A program made the translations under genes and the position numbers. A stretch of DNA of 64,000 nt, from contig MVIG01000004.1 in assembly GCA_002086835.1 (NCBI GenBank), positions 186,001-250,000 on the forward strand. The letters are read 5' to 3'. The notes under the pieces were generated by a model. The model was not told the DNA's origin. It saw only the letters and a program-made list of their open reading frames with translations, and did not search any database. The number at the start of each line of letters is the position of its first letter. Position 1 is the stretch's first letter. Shown here piece by piece: positions 48,478 through 57,591 of the stretch. Source of the stretch: Mycolicibacterium porcinum. GTDB taxonomy: Bacteria; Actinomycetota; Actinomycetes; Mycobacteriales; Mycobacteriaceae.

Positions 48478-49017
48478 ATGACGCCGCAGCAGACTCGCAA
48501 GAACGATCAGAACTCGACCGTGCCCGCCCAGACACCACGGTTACGGTTGAAACCCAAGTCGCCCCGAAGCGGACACGTCGACGGGGCATGGTGGCCGCAC
48601 TCCGATGACCTCACCACAGAACTTCCGGATCTGCTGGCGGTGCTCTCGGTACGCCTGGGCCGAATCGACCGGGTGTTGTACCACCTGACGGCATGGGCCA
48701 GCGCCCCACGGAAACTGGTCACCGGTGGGCGCACGCTACGCCTGGACGGCTACCAGCTTCAGCCGATCAATACGATCGAGGTTCTCGGCCTCGGCGGCGA
48801 GCGCCTCACATTGCTGGTGATCCCGCCACACACCAGCGCCGACAACGCTCACACCGCCATGATGTCCGCGGCCGAACCGAACAACGTCGCCAGTACCGAC
48901 GGATTGCTCATGACCAGTGAGCGCGACCGGGTGTGGCGCACACAGGCATCCAACGCTCAAAAGCGCTGGGAATCAACCAGTGACACCACAATGTCCCGAG
49001 AGCGCGTGCAGGGCTGA
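48478..49017 (+). CDS. DUF5994 family protein
   Basis: The 179-residue protein has the family pattern RLRLKPKSPRSGHVDGAWW near residue 22, then LSVRLGRIDRVLYHLTAW and RLTLLVIPPHTSADNAHTAMM. DUF5994 proteins are frequent in mycobacteria and have no known function. The ATG has AGGAG seven bases upstream. The gene lies entirely between the two 31-bp direct repeats, separated from the sirtuin by a 578-bp region without clear genes. It seems to have arrived as a unit; no recombinase accompanies it. Confidence 0.82.
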   Translation: MTPQQTRKNDQNSTVPAQTPRLRLKPKSPRSGHVDGAWWPHSDDLTTELPDLLAVLSVRLGRIDRVLYHLTAWASAPRKLVTGGRTLRLDGYQLQPINTIEVLGLGGERLTLLVIPPHTSADNAHTAMMSAAEPNNVASTDGLLMTSERDRVWRTQASNAQKRWESTSDTTMSRERVQG

Positions 49018-49044
49018 TGCAGATCGCGGCATCGGATGCGCCGG

Positions 49045-49075
49045 TGACCCTGTTGGCCGGTGAGCTCAGAACGTG
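49045..49075. repeat. 31-bp direct repeat, right copy (overlapping the P450 3' end)
   Basis: Identical to 47844-47874. On the minus strand its end covers the last codons and stop of the P450 gene. On the plus strand the sirtuin frame continues through this copy to a TAG at 49092 (ending LRTCTASTG), which looks like the ancestral sirtuin terminus. The sirtuin and P450 genes would then have overlapped tail to tail before the insertion. Confidence 0.9.
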
Positions 49076-50349
49076 CACGGCATCGACCGGATAGCGTGCA
49101 CGAAGTTGCCCGCCAGATAGGCCGGCTCCCCCGCGGCGATGTCGGGCAGCTGATGCAACAGCTCACCGAAGAGCGCCCGCAACTGCGTCCGGGCGACGTG
49201 CGCGCCGAGGCAGAAGTGACGGCCACCGCCGCCGAACCCCAGGTGCGGATTGGGCTTTCGGCTCAGATCGAAGATCTCGGGCCGGTCGAACACCTCGGCA
49301 TCGCGGTTGCCCGACGAATAGAACATCACCACTTTCTCCCCCGCCACGATCTGCTGCCCACCGAGTTCGACGTCGACGGCCGCGGTGCGGCGGAACGTCA
49401 TCACCGGAGTCGCCCATCGGACGAACTCCTCGACAGCACCGCCGATCCGGTCGTCGAAATCCGCCATGAGCCAGGCGCGCTGGTCGGGGTGGTCGGTCAA
49501 CGCCTTGAGCGCGTGACTGGTGGTCTGGCGAGTGGTGTCGTTGCCCGCCACTGCCAGCAGGACGAAGAATGCCGCGACCTCGGCATCGGTGAGCCGGTCC
49601 CCGTCGACCTCGGCGTGGACCAGCGCGCTGATCAGATCGTTGCCCGGGTTCTCCCGGCGTTCCGCGGCAAGCGCATTCGCCACCTGATGCAGGTACATCT
49701 GGTTCTGCATCAGCACCTCGAGCGGGTGCCGCCCGGCCAGATAGACCGGGTCCGCCCAGGACACCAGCGCGTCGGCGGCGTGCGCCACCCGCTGGCGCTC
49801 GGACTCGGGGATCCCGACCATGTCCGCCAACGTGCGAATCGGTAGTTCCTTGGCGCACTGATCGACGAAGTCGACCCCGCTGCCGACCTCCTTGAGTTCG
49901 GTCACGATCTCGCGTGCGTTGTCCTTGATCGAGGTTTCGATGCGGGCCACCTGGCGGGGCGTGAACGCGGCATGGACCAGCTTGCGGATCAGGGTGTGCC
50001 GGGGCGCATCCATCGCCAGGAAGGACTGCGAGGCCTCCAGCAGCTCTTCGGGCACGGACTCGAACAGCACCCCTTTGCCCGACAGGAATGTCTCGCTGTC
50101 GCGGCTGATCGCCACGATGTCGGCGTGCCGGGTGACGGCCCAGAAGCCCCGATCGTCGGGATCGGGCATGAGCGAGTCCTCGACCGGTGGGTGCCAGCTG
50201 ACCGGGCGGGAGGCGCGCAGCTCGGCGAAGGCGACTTCGCGATCAGCGGCCGTGGTGGCCCAGAACACCCGCGACGACAGATCGATCGGGTCGTAGGGGC
50301 GGGCGGTAGAGGGCCAGGAAGCAGCTGATGTGATGGGCGACACAGTCAT
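49066..50349 (-). CDS. Cytochrome P450
   Basis: The 427-residue protein has the I-helix AVAGNDTTRQT (near residue 265), the K-helix and PERF-like regions, and the haem loop GFGGGGRHFCLGAHVAR with Cys380 as the axial ligand. Soluble bacterial P450s oxidise lipids, sterols or xenobiotics; the subfamily cannot be fixed here. The ATG at 50349 is preferred to an upstream ATG that lies inside the operator. It is divergent from a TetR regulator gene across a 17-bp palindrome and is probably repressed by it. Its 3' end carries the right copy of the 31-bp repeat. Confidence 0.93.
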   Translation of the reverse strand: MTVSPITSAASWPSTARPYDPIDLSSRVFWATTAADREVAFAELRASRPVSWHPPVEDSLMPDPDDRGFWAVTRHADIVAISRDSETFLSGKGVLFESVPEELLEASQSFLAMDAPRHTLIRKLVHAAFTPRQVARIETSIKDNAREIVTELKEVGSGVDFVDQCAKELPIRTLADMVGIPESERQRVAHAADALVSWADPVYLAGRHPLEVLMQNQMYLHQVANALAAERRENPGNDLISALVHAEVDGDRLTDAEVAAFFVLLAVAGNDTTRQTTSHALKALTDHPDQRAWLMADFDDRIGGAVEEFVRWATPVMTFRRTAAVDVELGGQQIVAGEKVVMFYSSGNRDAEVFDRPEIFDLSRKPNPHLGFGGGGRHFCLGAHVARTQLRALFGELLHQLPDIAAGEPAYLAGNFVHAIRSMPCTF

Positions 50350-50365
50350 GGTGGTGACGATAAGT

Positions 50366-50382
50366 CTAGACACTATGTCTAG
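50366..50382. promoter_or_regulatory. Palindromic operator between P450 and TetR genes
   Basis: CTAGACA (50366-50372) and its exact complement TGTCTAG (50376-50382) are separated by three bases in the 66-bp divergent region. A twofold site of this size beside a TetR gene is a typical TetR operator. It is placed 17 bp upstream of the P450 start and about 34 bp upstream of the regulator, so one dimer could control both. Confidence 0.65.
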
Positions 50383-50415
50383 TCAAGGTGTGACGCGTTC
50401 CGATACGCTGGGTAC

Positions 50416-51051
50416 ATGCCATCGGTAACGCGAAAACCGCAGGCCAAAAGGGAGGAACGGCGCGAGCGGATCGAACGCCAACTGCTCGATGCGACCGACC
50501 GGCTGATGGCTGACGGCACCAGCTTCACCGAGCTCAGCGTCGACAAACTGGCCACCGAGGCCGGGATCTCCCGGGCCAGCTTCTACATCTACTTCGAAGA
50601 CAAGGGTCATCTGCTGCGCCGGCTGGCCAGCCAGGTGTTCGGCGACCTGACCCAGGCCGCCGAACGGTGGTGGAGCGTCTCCGGACGGCGTGACCCCGCC
50701 GATGTCCATGCCGCCATGTCCGGCATCATCGCCAGCTACCGCAGCCATCAACCGGTGTTGATCGCCCTCAACGAGATGTCGGGATACGACCCACTGGTCG
50801 GGCAGACCTACCGCGAACTGCTGGCCGGGATCGGTGACCAGCTCACCCGCGTGATCGAGGACGGTCAGGCCGACGGATCGATCCGGCCCCAACTGCCTGC
50901 CGCCCCCACCGCGAGCACGCTGACCTGGATGGTGGAACGCACCTGCCACCAGAATCTGCCGTCACACCCGCCGTCCTACGACGCCGAATTGGCCGACACG
51001 CTCACCCAAATTATCTGGGGTGCCCTGTATCTGGAGGCCCCGCCCGGGTGA
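50416..51051 (+). CDS. TetR/AcrR-family transcriptional regulator
   Basis: The 211-residue protein has an N-terminal TetR helix-turn-helix (FTELSVDKLATEAGISRASFYIYFEDKGHLLRRLA, residues 36-70) and a helical ligand-binding domain with family features of mycobacterial lipid-responsive regulators. It is divergent from a P450 gene and likely autoregulates through the palindrome between them. The inducer is unknown, but it is probably a P450 substrate. A long hairpin begins at its stop codon and separates it from proB. Confidence 0.88.
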   Translation: MPSVTRKPQAKREERRERIERQLLDATDRLMADGTSFTELSVDKLATEAGISRASFYIYFEDKGHLLRRLASQVFGDLTQAAERWWSVSGRRDPADVHAAMSGIIASYRSHQPVLIALNEMSGYDPLVGQTYRELLAGIGDQLTRVIEDGQADGSIRPQLPAAPTASTLTWMVERTCHQNLPSHPPSYDAELADTLTQIIWGALYLEAPPG

Positions 51052-51098
51052 TTTGTGCACCGCGCGTAACGGTCAGCGTTACCGGAGGTGCACAAATC
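51050..51098. terminator. Long inverted repeat between convergent tetR and proB
   Basis: GATTTGTGCACC (51050-51061) and its exact complement (51087-51098) form a twelve-base-pair stem. The enclosed bases contain a second inverted pair (GTAACG and CGTTAC), so the whole 49-bp segment can fold into one long hairpin on either strand. It overlaps the tetR stop codon and ends one base before the proB stop. It is well placed as a bidirectional terminator although it lacks U-tracts. Confidence 0.6.
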
Positions 51099-51099
51099 G

Positions 51100-52221
51100 C
51101 TAGAGGGCGACCAGATCGTCGGCGTGCACCGCGGGCCGACGCAGCTCGGCCGGCAGGTCCGGCGTGGAGCGGCCGATGATCGCGGCCAGCTCCGACGCCT
51201 CGTAGGCCACCACACCACGCGCGACGGTCTGCCCGTCGAGCCCCCGCAGATCCACCACGTCACCGCCGTGGAAGTGACCGGTGACCTCGGTGATCCCGGC
51301 GGGCAACAGCGAACGCCGCTGCTTGACGACCGCACGAACCGCGCCGTCGTCGAGGGTCAATGCGCCGTGCGCTTCCGCGGCGTGGCGAACCCAGAACCGT
51401 CGCGCCGACATGCGCTCGGGCCGCGGTGCGAACACGGTGCCGACCGAGGCATCGCTCAGTGCCGCACCGGCATCCGATGCGGCCGCCAGCAGCACCGGCA
51501 CCCCCGCATCGGCGGCCAGCAGGGCCGAGGACAGCTTCGAGGCCATGCCACCGGTGCCAAGGTGGCTGCCGCCGCCGGCCACCACACCGTCGAGATCACG
51601 TTGCGCGGCAACCTCTGGTATGAAGCGCGCGTTGCCTTTTCGCGGATCGGAATCGTACAGCCCGTCGATGTCGGACAGCAGGATCAGCGCGTCGGCGCCG
51701 ACCAGTTGCGCCACCAGCGCCGAGAGCCGGTCGTTGTCGCCGAACCTGATCTCGTTGGTGGCCACGGTGTCGTTCTCGTTGACGATCGCCACCGCGTGCA
51801 GCGCGCGCAGCCGGTCAAGTGTGCGTTGCGCGTTGTTGTGTTGCACCCGCATCGCAATGTCATGGGCGGTCAGCAGCACCTGGCCGACCGTGCGGCTGTA
51901 TACCGCGAACGCCGAACTCCACGCGTTGACCAGGGCGACCTGCCCGACGCTGGCCGCCGCCTGCTTGGTCGCCAGATCCGTTGGGCGCTTGGACAGTCCG
52001 AGGGGTTCGATCCCGGCGGCGATGGCACCGGAGGACACGATCACCAGATCTGAGCCGGCTTTCATCCGGCCTTCGATCGCCTCGACCAGCACTGCGAGCC
52101 TACGGGCGTCGAAGACGCCGGACGGAGTGGTGAGCGCGGTGGTGCCGATCTTGACGACGACCCTGCGTGCGGTTCGGATCGCCTCGCGATGTACCGAGGG
52201 CGACGAGTCTGCGCTCGTCAC
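51100..52221 (-). CDS. proB: Glutamate 5-kinase
   Basis: The 373-residue protein has an amino-acid-kinase domain ([65 protein letters not shown]) and a C-terminal PUA domain (near residues 285-365). It phosphorylates glutamate in the first step of proline synthesis and is usually inhibited by proline. The GTG start overlaps the obg stop by four bases, so it is translated with obg. Its partner proA is about 12 kb away. Confidence 0.96.
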   Translation of the reverse strand: MTSADSSPSVHREAIRTARRVVVKIGTTALTTPSGVFDARRLAVLVEAIEGRMKAGSDLVIVSSGAIAAGIEPLGLSKRPTDLATKQAAASVGQVALVNAWSSAFAVYSRTVGQVLLTAHDIAMRVQHNNAQRTLDRLRALHAVAIVNENDTVATNEIRFGDNDRLSALVAQLVGADALILLSDIDGLYDSDPRKGNARFIPEVAAQRDLDGVVAGGGSHLGTGGMASKLSSALLAADAGVPVLLAAASDAGAALSDASVGTVFAPRPERMSARRFWVRHAAEAHGALTLDDGAVRAVVKQRRSLLPAGITEVTGHFHGGDVVDLRGLDGQTVARGVVAYEASELAAIIGRSTPDLPAELRRPAVHADDLVAL

Positions 52222-53666
52222 TCGTCGTCACTTCCAGGCTGCCGCCGCTCTTTTCGCGCAGCCTTGCGTTCGGCCGCACCGATCCGGTCGGTCTGCTCGA
52301 GCCGGATGTCGGTGCCTCGGCCGGTCAACGGCATGTCGACGCCTGCAGGGGTCTGCGGTTCCCAGTCGAAGGTCATGTCACCGATGGTCACGGCGCAACC
52401 GGGCTTGGCGCCCTTCTTCCACAACGCGTCCTCGACGCCCAACCGTGCCAGCCGGTCACCGAGGTAGCCGACGGCCTCGTCGTTGTCGAAGTTGGTCTGC
52501 GCGATCCAGCGCTCGGGACGGGTGCCGCGCACGATGAACCCGCCGTACCCGTCGGTCTCGACGGTGAAGCCGCTGTCGTCCACGGCGATCGGCCGGATCA
52601 CCGGACGCCTCGGCACCACCGGCGGCTGGGCATCGCGATAGGCCTTCACCATCTCCCACAGCGCAAAGATCAACGGGCGCAAGCCGTCACGGCTAACCGT
52701 CGAGATCTCGTACACGGGCCAGCCGAACTTGGACTGCACCTCTTCACGCACGAAGTCGGCCAACTCCCGGGCATCGGGAACGTCGATCTTGTTGAGCACC
52801 ACCGCACGTGGCCGCGACGCCAGGTCGCCCAGCGTGGAGTCGCCCTGCAGGGTCGGGGTGTAGGCCGCGAGTTCGGCCTCAAGCGCCTCGATATCGGAGA
52901 TCGGGTCACGCCCGGGTTCCATTGTGGCGCAGTCCACGACGTGCACCAGCACCGCGCAGCGCTCAAGATGCCGAAGGAATTCCAGGCCAAGGCCGCGACC
53001 CTCGGACGCACCGGGAATCAGGCCGGGCACGTCGGCGACGGTGAAGGTGTTGTCGCCGGCCGAGACCACGCCCAGGTTGGGCACCAGCGTGGTGAACGGA
53101 TAGTCGGCGATCTTCGGTTTGGCGGCCGAGATAGTGGACACCAGAGACGATTTGCCCGCCGACGGGAAGCCGATCAGGCCGACATCGGCGACGGTCTTGA
53201 GTTCGAGGGTGAGATCGCGGGTCTGGCCCTTCTCCCCCAGCAGGGCGAAGCCGGGCGCTTTGCGGGCCCGCGAGGCGAGTGCCGCGTTGCCGAGACCACC
53301 GCGACCACCTTGCGCGGCTTCGAACCGGGTTCCGGCACCGACCATGTCGGCCAGCATCCGGCCGTCCTCGTCGAGAACCACCGTGCCGTCCGGCACGCGC
53401 ACGATCAGATCGTCGCCGGCAGCGCCGTCACGGTTACTGCCCGCACCCTGCTTACCCGAGGGTGCGACGACATGGGGGTGAAAGTGGAAGTCCAACAGGG
53501 TGTGCACCTGCGGATCCACGACGAGCACGATGCTGCCGCCGCGACCACCGTTGCCGCCGTCAGGCCCGCCGAGGGGTTTGAATTTCTCGCGGTGCACCGA
53601 CGCGCAGCCGTGGCCGCCGTTCCCTGCAGTCGCATGGATGACGACGCGGTCGACAAACCGTGGCAT
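52218..53666 (-). CDS. obg: Obg/CgtA GTPase
   Basis: The 482-residue protein has the glycine-rich Obg domain (residues 1-160), a G domain with GFPSAGKSS (near residue 165), [10 protein letters not shown] and NKID, and the OCT C-terminal domain (near residues 350-430) with a basic tail. Obg is essential and acts in ribosome assembly and stress control. The ATG follows GAGAGGA at eight bases. It lies downstream of rplU-rpmA, separated by a 90-bp region with a strong hairpin, and is coupled to proB by a GTGA overlap. Confidence 0.96.
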   Translation of the reverse strand: MPRFVDRVVIHATAGNGGHGCASVHREKFKPLGGPDGGNGGRGGSIVLVVDPQVHTLLDFHFHPHVVAPSGKQGAGSNRDGAAGDDLIVRVPDGTVVLDEDGRMLADMVGAGTRFEAAQGGRGGLGNAALASRARKAPGFALLGEKGQTRDLTLELKTVADVGLIGFPSAGKSSLVSTISAAKPKIADYPFTTLVPNLGVVSAGDNTFTVADVPGLIPGASEGRGLGLEFLRHLERCAVLVHVVDCATMEPGRDPISDIEALEAELAAYTPTLQGDSTLGDLASRPRAVVLNKIDVPDARELADFVREEVQSKFGWPVYEISTVSRDGLRPLIFALWEMVKAYRDAQPPVVPRRPVIRPIAVDDSGFTVETDGYGGFIVRGTRPERWIAQTNFDNDEAVGYLGDRLARLGVEDALWKKGAKPGCAVTIGDMTFDWEPQTPAGVDMPLTGRGTDIRLEQTDRIGAAERKAARKERRQPGSDDE

Positions 53667-53692
53667 CGGACATCCTCTCCGTCGAATGTGAA

Positions 53693-53748
53693 GCTATCGC
53701 GATAGTCCTATCGAGAACTCGCAGCTGCTTCACATTCGCGGAGAATCC
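53693..53748. terminator. Long inverted repeat between rpmA and obg
   Basis: CGAATGTGAAGC (53693-53704) and its exact complement GCTTCACATTCG (53737-53748) form a twelve-base-pair stem in the 90-bp rpmA-obg gap. The loop holds a second palindrome, CTATCGCGATAG (53703-53714 region). It may end rplU-rpmA transcripts, act as an attenuator for obg-proB, or hold a promoter or protein site. No U-tract follows. Confidence 0.5.
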
Positions 53749-53756
53749 TCTTGGTC

Positions 53757-54023
53757 TCAGGCCTCCGGGCGCGGCACGGGAACGATGTTCACGTGCTTGC
53801 GGCCGCGCTTGGAACCGAACTCCACCGAACCGGGAGCCAGCGCGAACAAGGTGTCGTCGCCGCCACGGCCGACGTTGACGCCGGGGTGGAAGTGAGTGCC
53901 GCGCTGGCGGACGAGGATCTCGCCTGCCTTGACGACCTGACCACCGAACCGCTTCACGCCGAGCCGCTGTGCTGCGGATTCACGACCGTTACGAGAGCTG
54001 GAAGCGCCCTTCTTGTGTGCCAT
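53757..54023 (-). CDS. rpmA: 50S ribosomal protein L27
   Basis: The 88-residue basic protein begins [16 protein letters not shown] and contains [22 protein letters not shown], both diagnostic of L27. The N-terminus is of the form that reaches the peptidyl transferase centre without cleavage. It follows rplU by 47 bp and precedes obg, the order found in most bacteria. Confidence 0.98.
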   Translation of the reverse strand: MAHKKGASSSRNGRESAAQRLGVKRFGGQVVKAGEILVRQRGTHFHPGVNVGRGGDDTLFALAPGSVEFGSKRGRKHVNIVPVPRPEA

Positions 54024-54070
54024 TTAGATGTCCCTCGTGCTCTGTTGTCTGTTCTTCGCCTGACGGCTCA

Positions 54071-54382
54071 TCACTTGATGCCGGTGACCTTGAGCACGGT
54101 CAGCTGCTGACGGTGCCCCTGGCGCTTGTGGTAGCCGGTCTTGTTCTTGAACTTGTGGATACGGATCTTGGGGCCCTTGGTGTGCTCCAGCACCTCGCCG
54201 GTAACGGCGACCTTGGCCAGGTCGTCAGCCTTGCTGGTGACCTTGGCGCCGTCGACCACGAGGGCCACGGGCAGCGACACCGACGCACCGGGCTCGGCGT
54301 CGAGCTTCTCAACCTTCACCACGTCACCTGCGGCAACCTTGTACTGCTTGCCGCCGGTCTTGACGATTGCGTATGTCGCCAT
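54071..54382 (-). CDS. rplU: 50S ribosomal protein L21
   Basis: The 103-residue protein has the L21 hallmarks [24 protein letters not shown] at the start and [19 protein letters not shown] at the end. It binds 23S rRNA. The ATG is preceded by AGAGGA. It is the first gene of the rplU-rpmA pair and is separated from rne by a 164-bp region that includes a clear hairpin. Confidence 0.98.
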   Translation of the reverse strand: MATYAIVKTGGKQYKVAAGDVVKVEKLDAEPGASVSLPVALVVDGAKVTSKADDLAKVAVTGEVLEHTKGPKIRIHKFKNKTGYHKRQGHRQQLTVLKVTGIK

Positions 54383-54501
54383 CGTGTCCTCTGCTCTGCT
54401 GCTCTCTGCGGGCGCGCGCTACCGGTCGGTGCGTGCGCGGGTCTTGGGTGGCGGGATGCCCCGCCGTCACCGGCCTGCGATACCGCAGGCTCTGGAGACA
54501 A

Positions 54502-54523
54502 CTGGTCAAGGGTACTTGACCAG
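54502..54523 (-). terminator. Hairpin between rne and rplU
   Basis: CTGGTCAAG (54502-54510) and CTTGACCAG (54515-54523) form a perfect nine-base-pair stem with a four-base loop, 24 nt beyond the rne stop on the transcribed strand. It is followed by TTGTCTCC rather than a run of T, so it is a tight hairpin of the kind seen at mycobacterial gene ends. The right arm also contains TTGACC, which could serve as a -35 box for rplU. Confidence 0.5.
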
Positions 54524-54546
54524 CGGGTAGAGGGTCAAACCGCCCT

Positions 54547-57500
54547 CTACTCGTGGCTCGGCGGCCCCGCGGGCCTGGCTGCGGCACGTCGACGAGTGCG
54601 GCCGCGACTGGGCGGCGCCTCGACGATCACGGGCTCCGGCGCCTGGTAGACGTCCTCTTCGGGCTCGTCTGAGTCGTCCGAATCATCCGAGTCCTCGAAC
54701 TCGTCCTCGTCCGAGTCCTCATCCGAGTCATCCTCATCAGAGTCGTCGTCGATGTCGTCCAGATCATCGTCCTCGTCGTCGAGGTCCTCGTCGTCGAGGT
54801 CGATCTCGTCTTCCACCGAGTCTTCATCGGCGTCCTCATCCGTGTCCTCGTCGGAATCCTCGTCGGATTCCTCGGATTCGTCGGAATCCTGCGCGTCGAA
54901 CTCACCGTCCGGGGATTCGCCGGTCAGGTCCGCCTGCTCGGGCGTGAGCTGCTCGTCGCTCTCGCCCTCGTGCGTCTCGTCGGTGGCGTCCTCGTCGAGC
55001 GTCTCGTCGTCGTGGTGACGACCGTTGGCCGCGGCCATCGCCTTGAACATCGGATGTTCACCGGCCGGATGGTCGGGCACCTTCACGACCGGCACCTCAT
55101 CGGGCTCGGGGCGGGCGGCGCCCTTCTTGCCCCGCTTGCTGCGACGTCCACCGCCGCCACCACTGGGCTCGGACTTGCGGCCGGTGTTGGACGATGCGGT
55201 GTCGACCGGGTCGCCGTGCAGCACGATGCCGCGGCCCGCGCAGTGCGTGCAGGTGGTCGAGAACGCCTCGACCAGCCCGGTTCCCAGCCGCTTTCGGGTC
55301 AGCTGCACCAGCCCCAGCGAGGTCACCTCAGACACCTGATGCCGGGTACGGTCACGGCCCAGCGCCTCGGTCAACCGGCGCAGCACCAGATCCCGGTTGG
55401 ATTCCAGCACCATGTCGATGAAGTCGATGACCACGATGCCGCCGATGTCGCGCAACCGCAGTTGCCGCACGATCTCCTCGGCAGCCTCCAGGTTGTTACG
55501 GGTGACGGTCTGCTCGAGGTTGCCGCCTGCTCCGGTGAACTTCCCGGTGTTGACGTCGACGACGGTCATCGCCTCGGTGCGGTCGATGACCAGGGTTCCG
55601 CCCGAGGGCAACCACACCTTGCGATCCATCGCCTTGGCCAGCTGCTCGTCGATGCGGTGCACGGCGAAGACGTCGGGGGCATCGGCGCCACCGGCGGGTT
55701 CGTACTTCGTCAGCCGGCCGACCAGGTCGGGGGCGACGGTGTTCACGTACTTATTGATCGTGTCCCACGCCTCGTCACCGGAGACGATCAGACCCGAGAA
55801 GTCCTCGTTGAACAGGTCACGGATGACCTTGACCAGAACATCGGGCTCTTCGTAGAGGGCGACGGCGGCGCCGGCCTTCTTCGCGGTGACCTCGGCGGCC
55901 TTGGCCTCGATCTCGGTCCAGCGCTGCTGCAGCCGCTCGACGTCGGAGCGGATGTCCTCTTCCTTGACGCCCTCGGAGGCGGTGCGGATGATCACGCCCG
56001 CATCGGCGGGCACGACCTCTTTGAGGATCTCCTTGAGCCGCTGGCGTTCGGTGTCGGGCAGCTTGCGGCTGATCCCGGTCGACGATGCGCCGGGGACGTA
56101 GACCAGGTAGCGGCCGGCCAGCGACACCTGCGTGGTGAGGCGGGCACCCTTGTGCCCCACCGGGTCCTTGCTGACCTGGACCACCACATAGTCGCCAGGC
56201 TTGAGCGCCTGCTCGATCTTGCGGTTCGAGCCGCCGAGCCCGGCGGCCTCCCAGTTCACCTCACCGGCGTAGAGCACGCCGTTGCGGCCGCGGCCGATGT
56301 CGACGAAGGCGGCTTCCATGGAGGGCAGCACGTTCTGCACGATGCCCAGGTAGATATTGCCCACCAGGGACGCCGACGCCGCGGACGTGACGAAGTGCTC
56401 GACGACGACGCCGTCTTCCAGCACAGCGATCTGGGTGTAACGGGCACCTTCGTGCGGCGGCTCGGTGCGGACCTTGTCGCGCACGATCATGGTGCGTTCG
56501 ACAGCCTCACGACGGGCCAGGAACTCTGCTTCGCTCAGGATCGGCGGGCGACGACGGCCCGCGTCGCGACCGTCGCGGCGGCGCTGGCGCTTGGCCTCAA
56601 GCCGGGTCGATCCGCTGATCCCCTGGATCTCCGAATCGTCGCTGCTCTTGCCCGCGCGCTCGGCGCGCGGGGCGCGCTCGTGCACGACGGTGTTGGGCGG
56701 GTCATCGGGCGAGCCCGCGTCATCGTTGTCGCCCGAGCCGGACTTGCGCCTGCGGCGACGGCGGCGACGACGGTTGGTGCCGTCGCTGCCGGTCGTGTCC
56801 TCGTCGTTGCCCTCGTCCGAATCTTCCGAGTCGTCGTCGGAATCCTGGTCGGATTCGTTCTGGTCATCGTCGGTGTCGGAATCCGGGCCGGATTCGGACG
56901 CGTTGTCATCTGCCTGCTCACCGCGGCCACGACCACGTCCCCGGCGTCCGCGACGGCGGCGGCGTGCGGCGGGGCGATCCGCCTGGTCGTCATCGCTGTC
57001 GGAGTCGGTATCGGTGCCGGTGTCACCGTCGTCGTCTTCGTCGTCGTCATCCTCGTCGACGTGCACCTGCACGAAGCTGACGGGCTGCGGCGCCACGAAC
57101 AGCGGCAGGTAATCGGCCCGCTCGGTATGGGCCTCCCGCGCGGTGGGGATGTTCGCCGTCTCCAGGATCAACCGGGACTCGGGCTCGTCGCCGACCAGGG
57201 CGACGTCGGCCTGTGACCGCTCCTCGGCAACCGGCTCGGACTCGGTGTCCGCGGCTACGGGTTCAGCCTGAGCCGGAGCTGCCACGGACTCGGTGACGGT
57301 GACGGCCACGGCCTCAACCTGGACCGACTCTGCCTGCGCAGGTTCTTCCTGGGCAACGGGCGCCTCGGCCGTATCGCCGGCCAGCGCGTCACGGACGCGC
57401 TCGGCGTCGACCTTGTCGATCGTGGAATGCGCACTGCGCTGACGCCCGTCGAACTCCGCCAGAGCATCGAGCACGCGCCGACTGGTGGTGCCGAGTACCC

Positions 57501-57591
57501 GCGCCAGCGAGTGGACTCTCAGGCGCTCGGGCAGTCCCTCCTGTTGCGGAGTCTGGGTTGATAGGTCTTCATTCTGGGCATCTTCGGCCAC
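54547..57591 (-). CDS. rne: Ribonuclease E/G
   Basis: The 1,014-residue protein has a central catalytic core. An S1 RNA-binding domain lies near residues 377-470, the DNase-like active-site segment LVIDRTEAMTVVDVNTGKFTG near 660, and the zinc-link CTHCAGRG near 780. Both flanks are disordered: the N-terminal 370 residues are Ala/Glu-rich, then Asp/Ser-rich with an RGRRGRGRGRG stretch, and the C-terminal tail (near 880-990) is almost entirely Asp, Glu and Ser. This layout, with the catalytic core between two acidic arms, is typical of actinobacterial RNase E, which starts mRNA decay and rRNA processing. It starts at GTG with TTGAGGAG upstream. Confidence 0.95.
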   Translation of the reverse strand: MAEDAQNEDLSTQTPQQEGLPERLRVHSLARVLGTTSRRVLDALAEFDGRQRSAHSTIDKVDAERVRDALAGDTAEAPVAQEEPAQAESVQVEAVAVTVTESVAAPAQAEPVAADTESEPVAEERSQADVALVGDEPESRLILETANIPTAREAHTERADYLPLFVAPQPVSFVQVHVDEDDDDEDDDGDTGTDTDSDSDDDQADRPAARRRRRGRRGRGRGRGEQADDNASESGPDSDTDDDQNESDQDSDDDSEDSDEGNDEDTTGSDGTNRRRRRRRRRKSGSGDNDDAGSPDDPPNTVVHERAPRAERAGKSSDDSEIQGISGSTRLEAKRQRRRDGRDAGRRRPPILSEAEFLARREAVERTMIVRDKVRTEPPHEGARYTQIAVLEDGVVVEHFVTSAASASLVGNIYLGIVQNVLPSMEAAFVDIGRGRNGVLYAGEVNWEAAGLGGSNRKIEQALKPGDYVVVQVSKDPVGHKGARLTTQVSLAGRYLVYVPGASSTGISRKLPDTERQRLKEILKEVVPADAGVIIRTASEGVKEEDIRSDVERLQQRWTEIEAKAAEVTAKKAGAAVALYEEPDVLVKVIRDLFNEDFSGLIVSGDEAWDTINKYVNTVAPDLVGRLTKYEPAGGADAPDVFAVHRIDEQLAKAMDRKVWLPSGGTLVIDRTEAMTVVDVNTGKFTGAGGNLEQTVTRNNLEAAEEIVRQLRLRDIGGIVVIDFIDMVLESNRDLVLRRLTEALGRDRTRHQVSEVTSLGLVQLTRKRLGTGLVEAFSTTCTHCAGRGIVLHGDPVDTASSNTGRKSEPSGGGGGRRSKRGKKGAARPEPDEVPVVKVPDHPAGEHPMFKAMAAANGRHHDDETLDEDATDETHEGESDEQLTPEQADLTGESPDGEFDAQDSDESEESDEDSDEDTDEDADEDSVEDEIDLDDEDLDDEDDDLDDIDDDSDEDDSDEDSDEDEFEDSDDSDDSDEPEEDVYQAPEPVIVEAPPSRGRTRRRAAARPAGPPSHE

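Noticed and set aside
54627..55018. Repetitive triplet DNA that could be mistaken for a CRISPR or tandem repeat array
   Set aside because: There is no constant repeat-spacer pattern; it is coding sequence for the acidic arm of RNase E.
54970..57216. A 748-codon open frame on the plus strand opposite rne
   Set aside because: It is a mirror of the RNase E gene and its acidic triplet repeats, rich in Val/Gly/Asp without domains.
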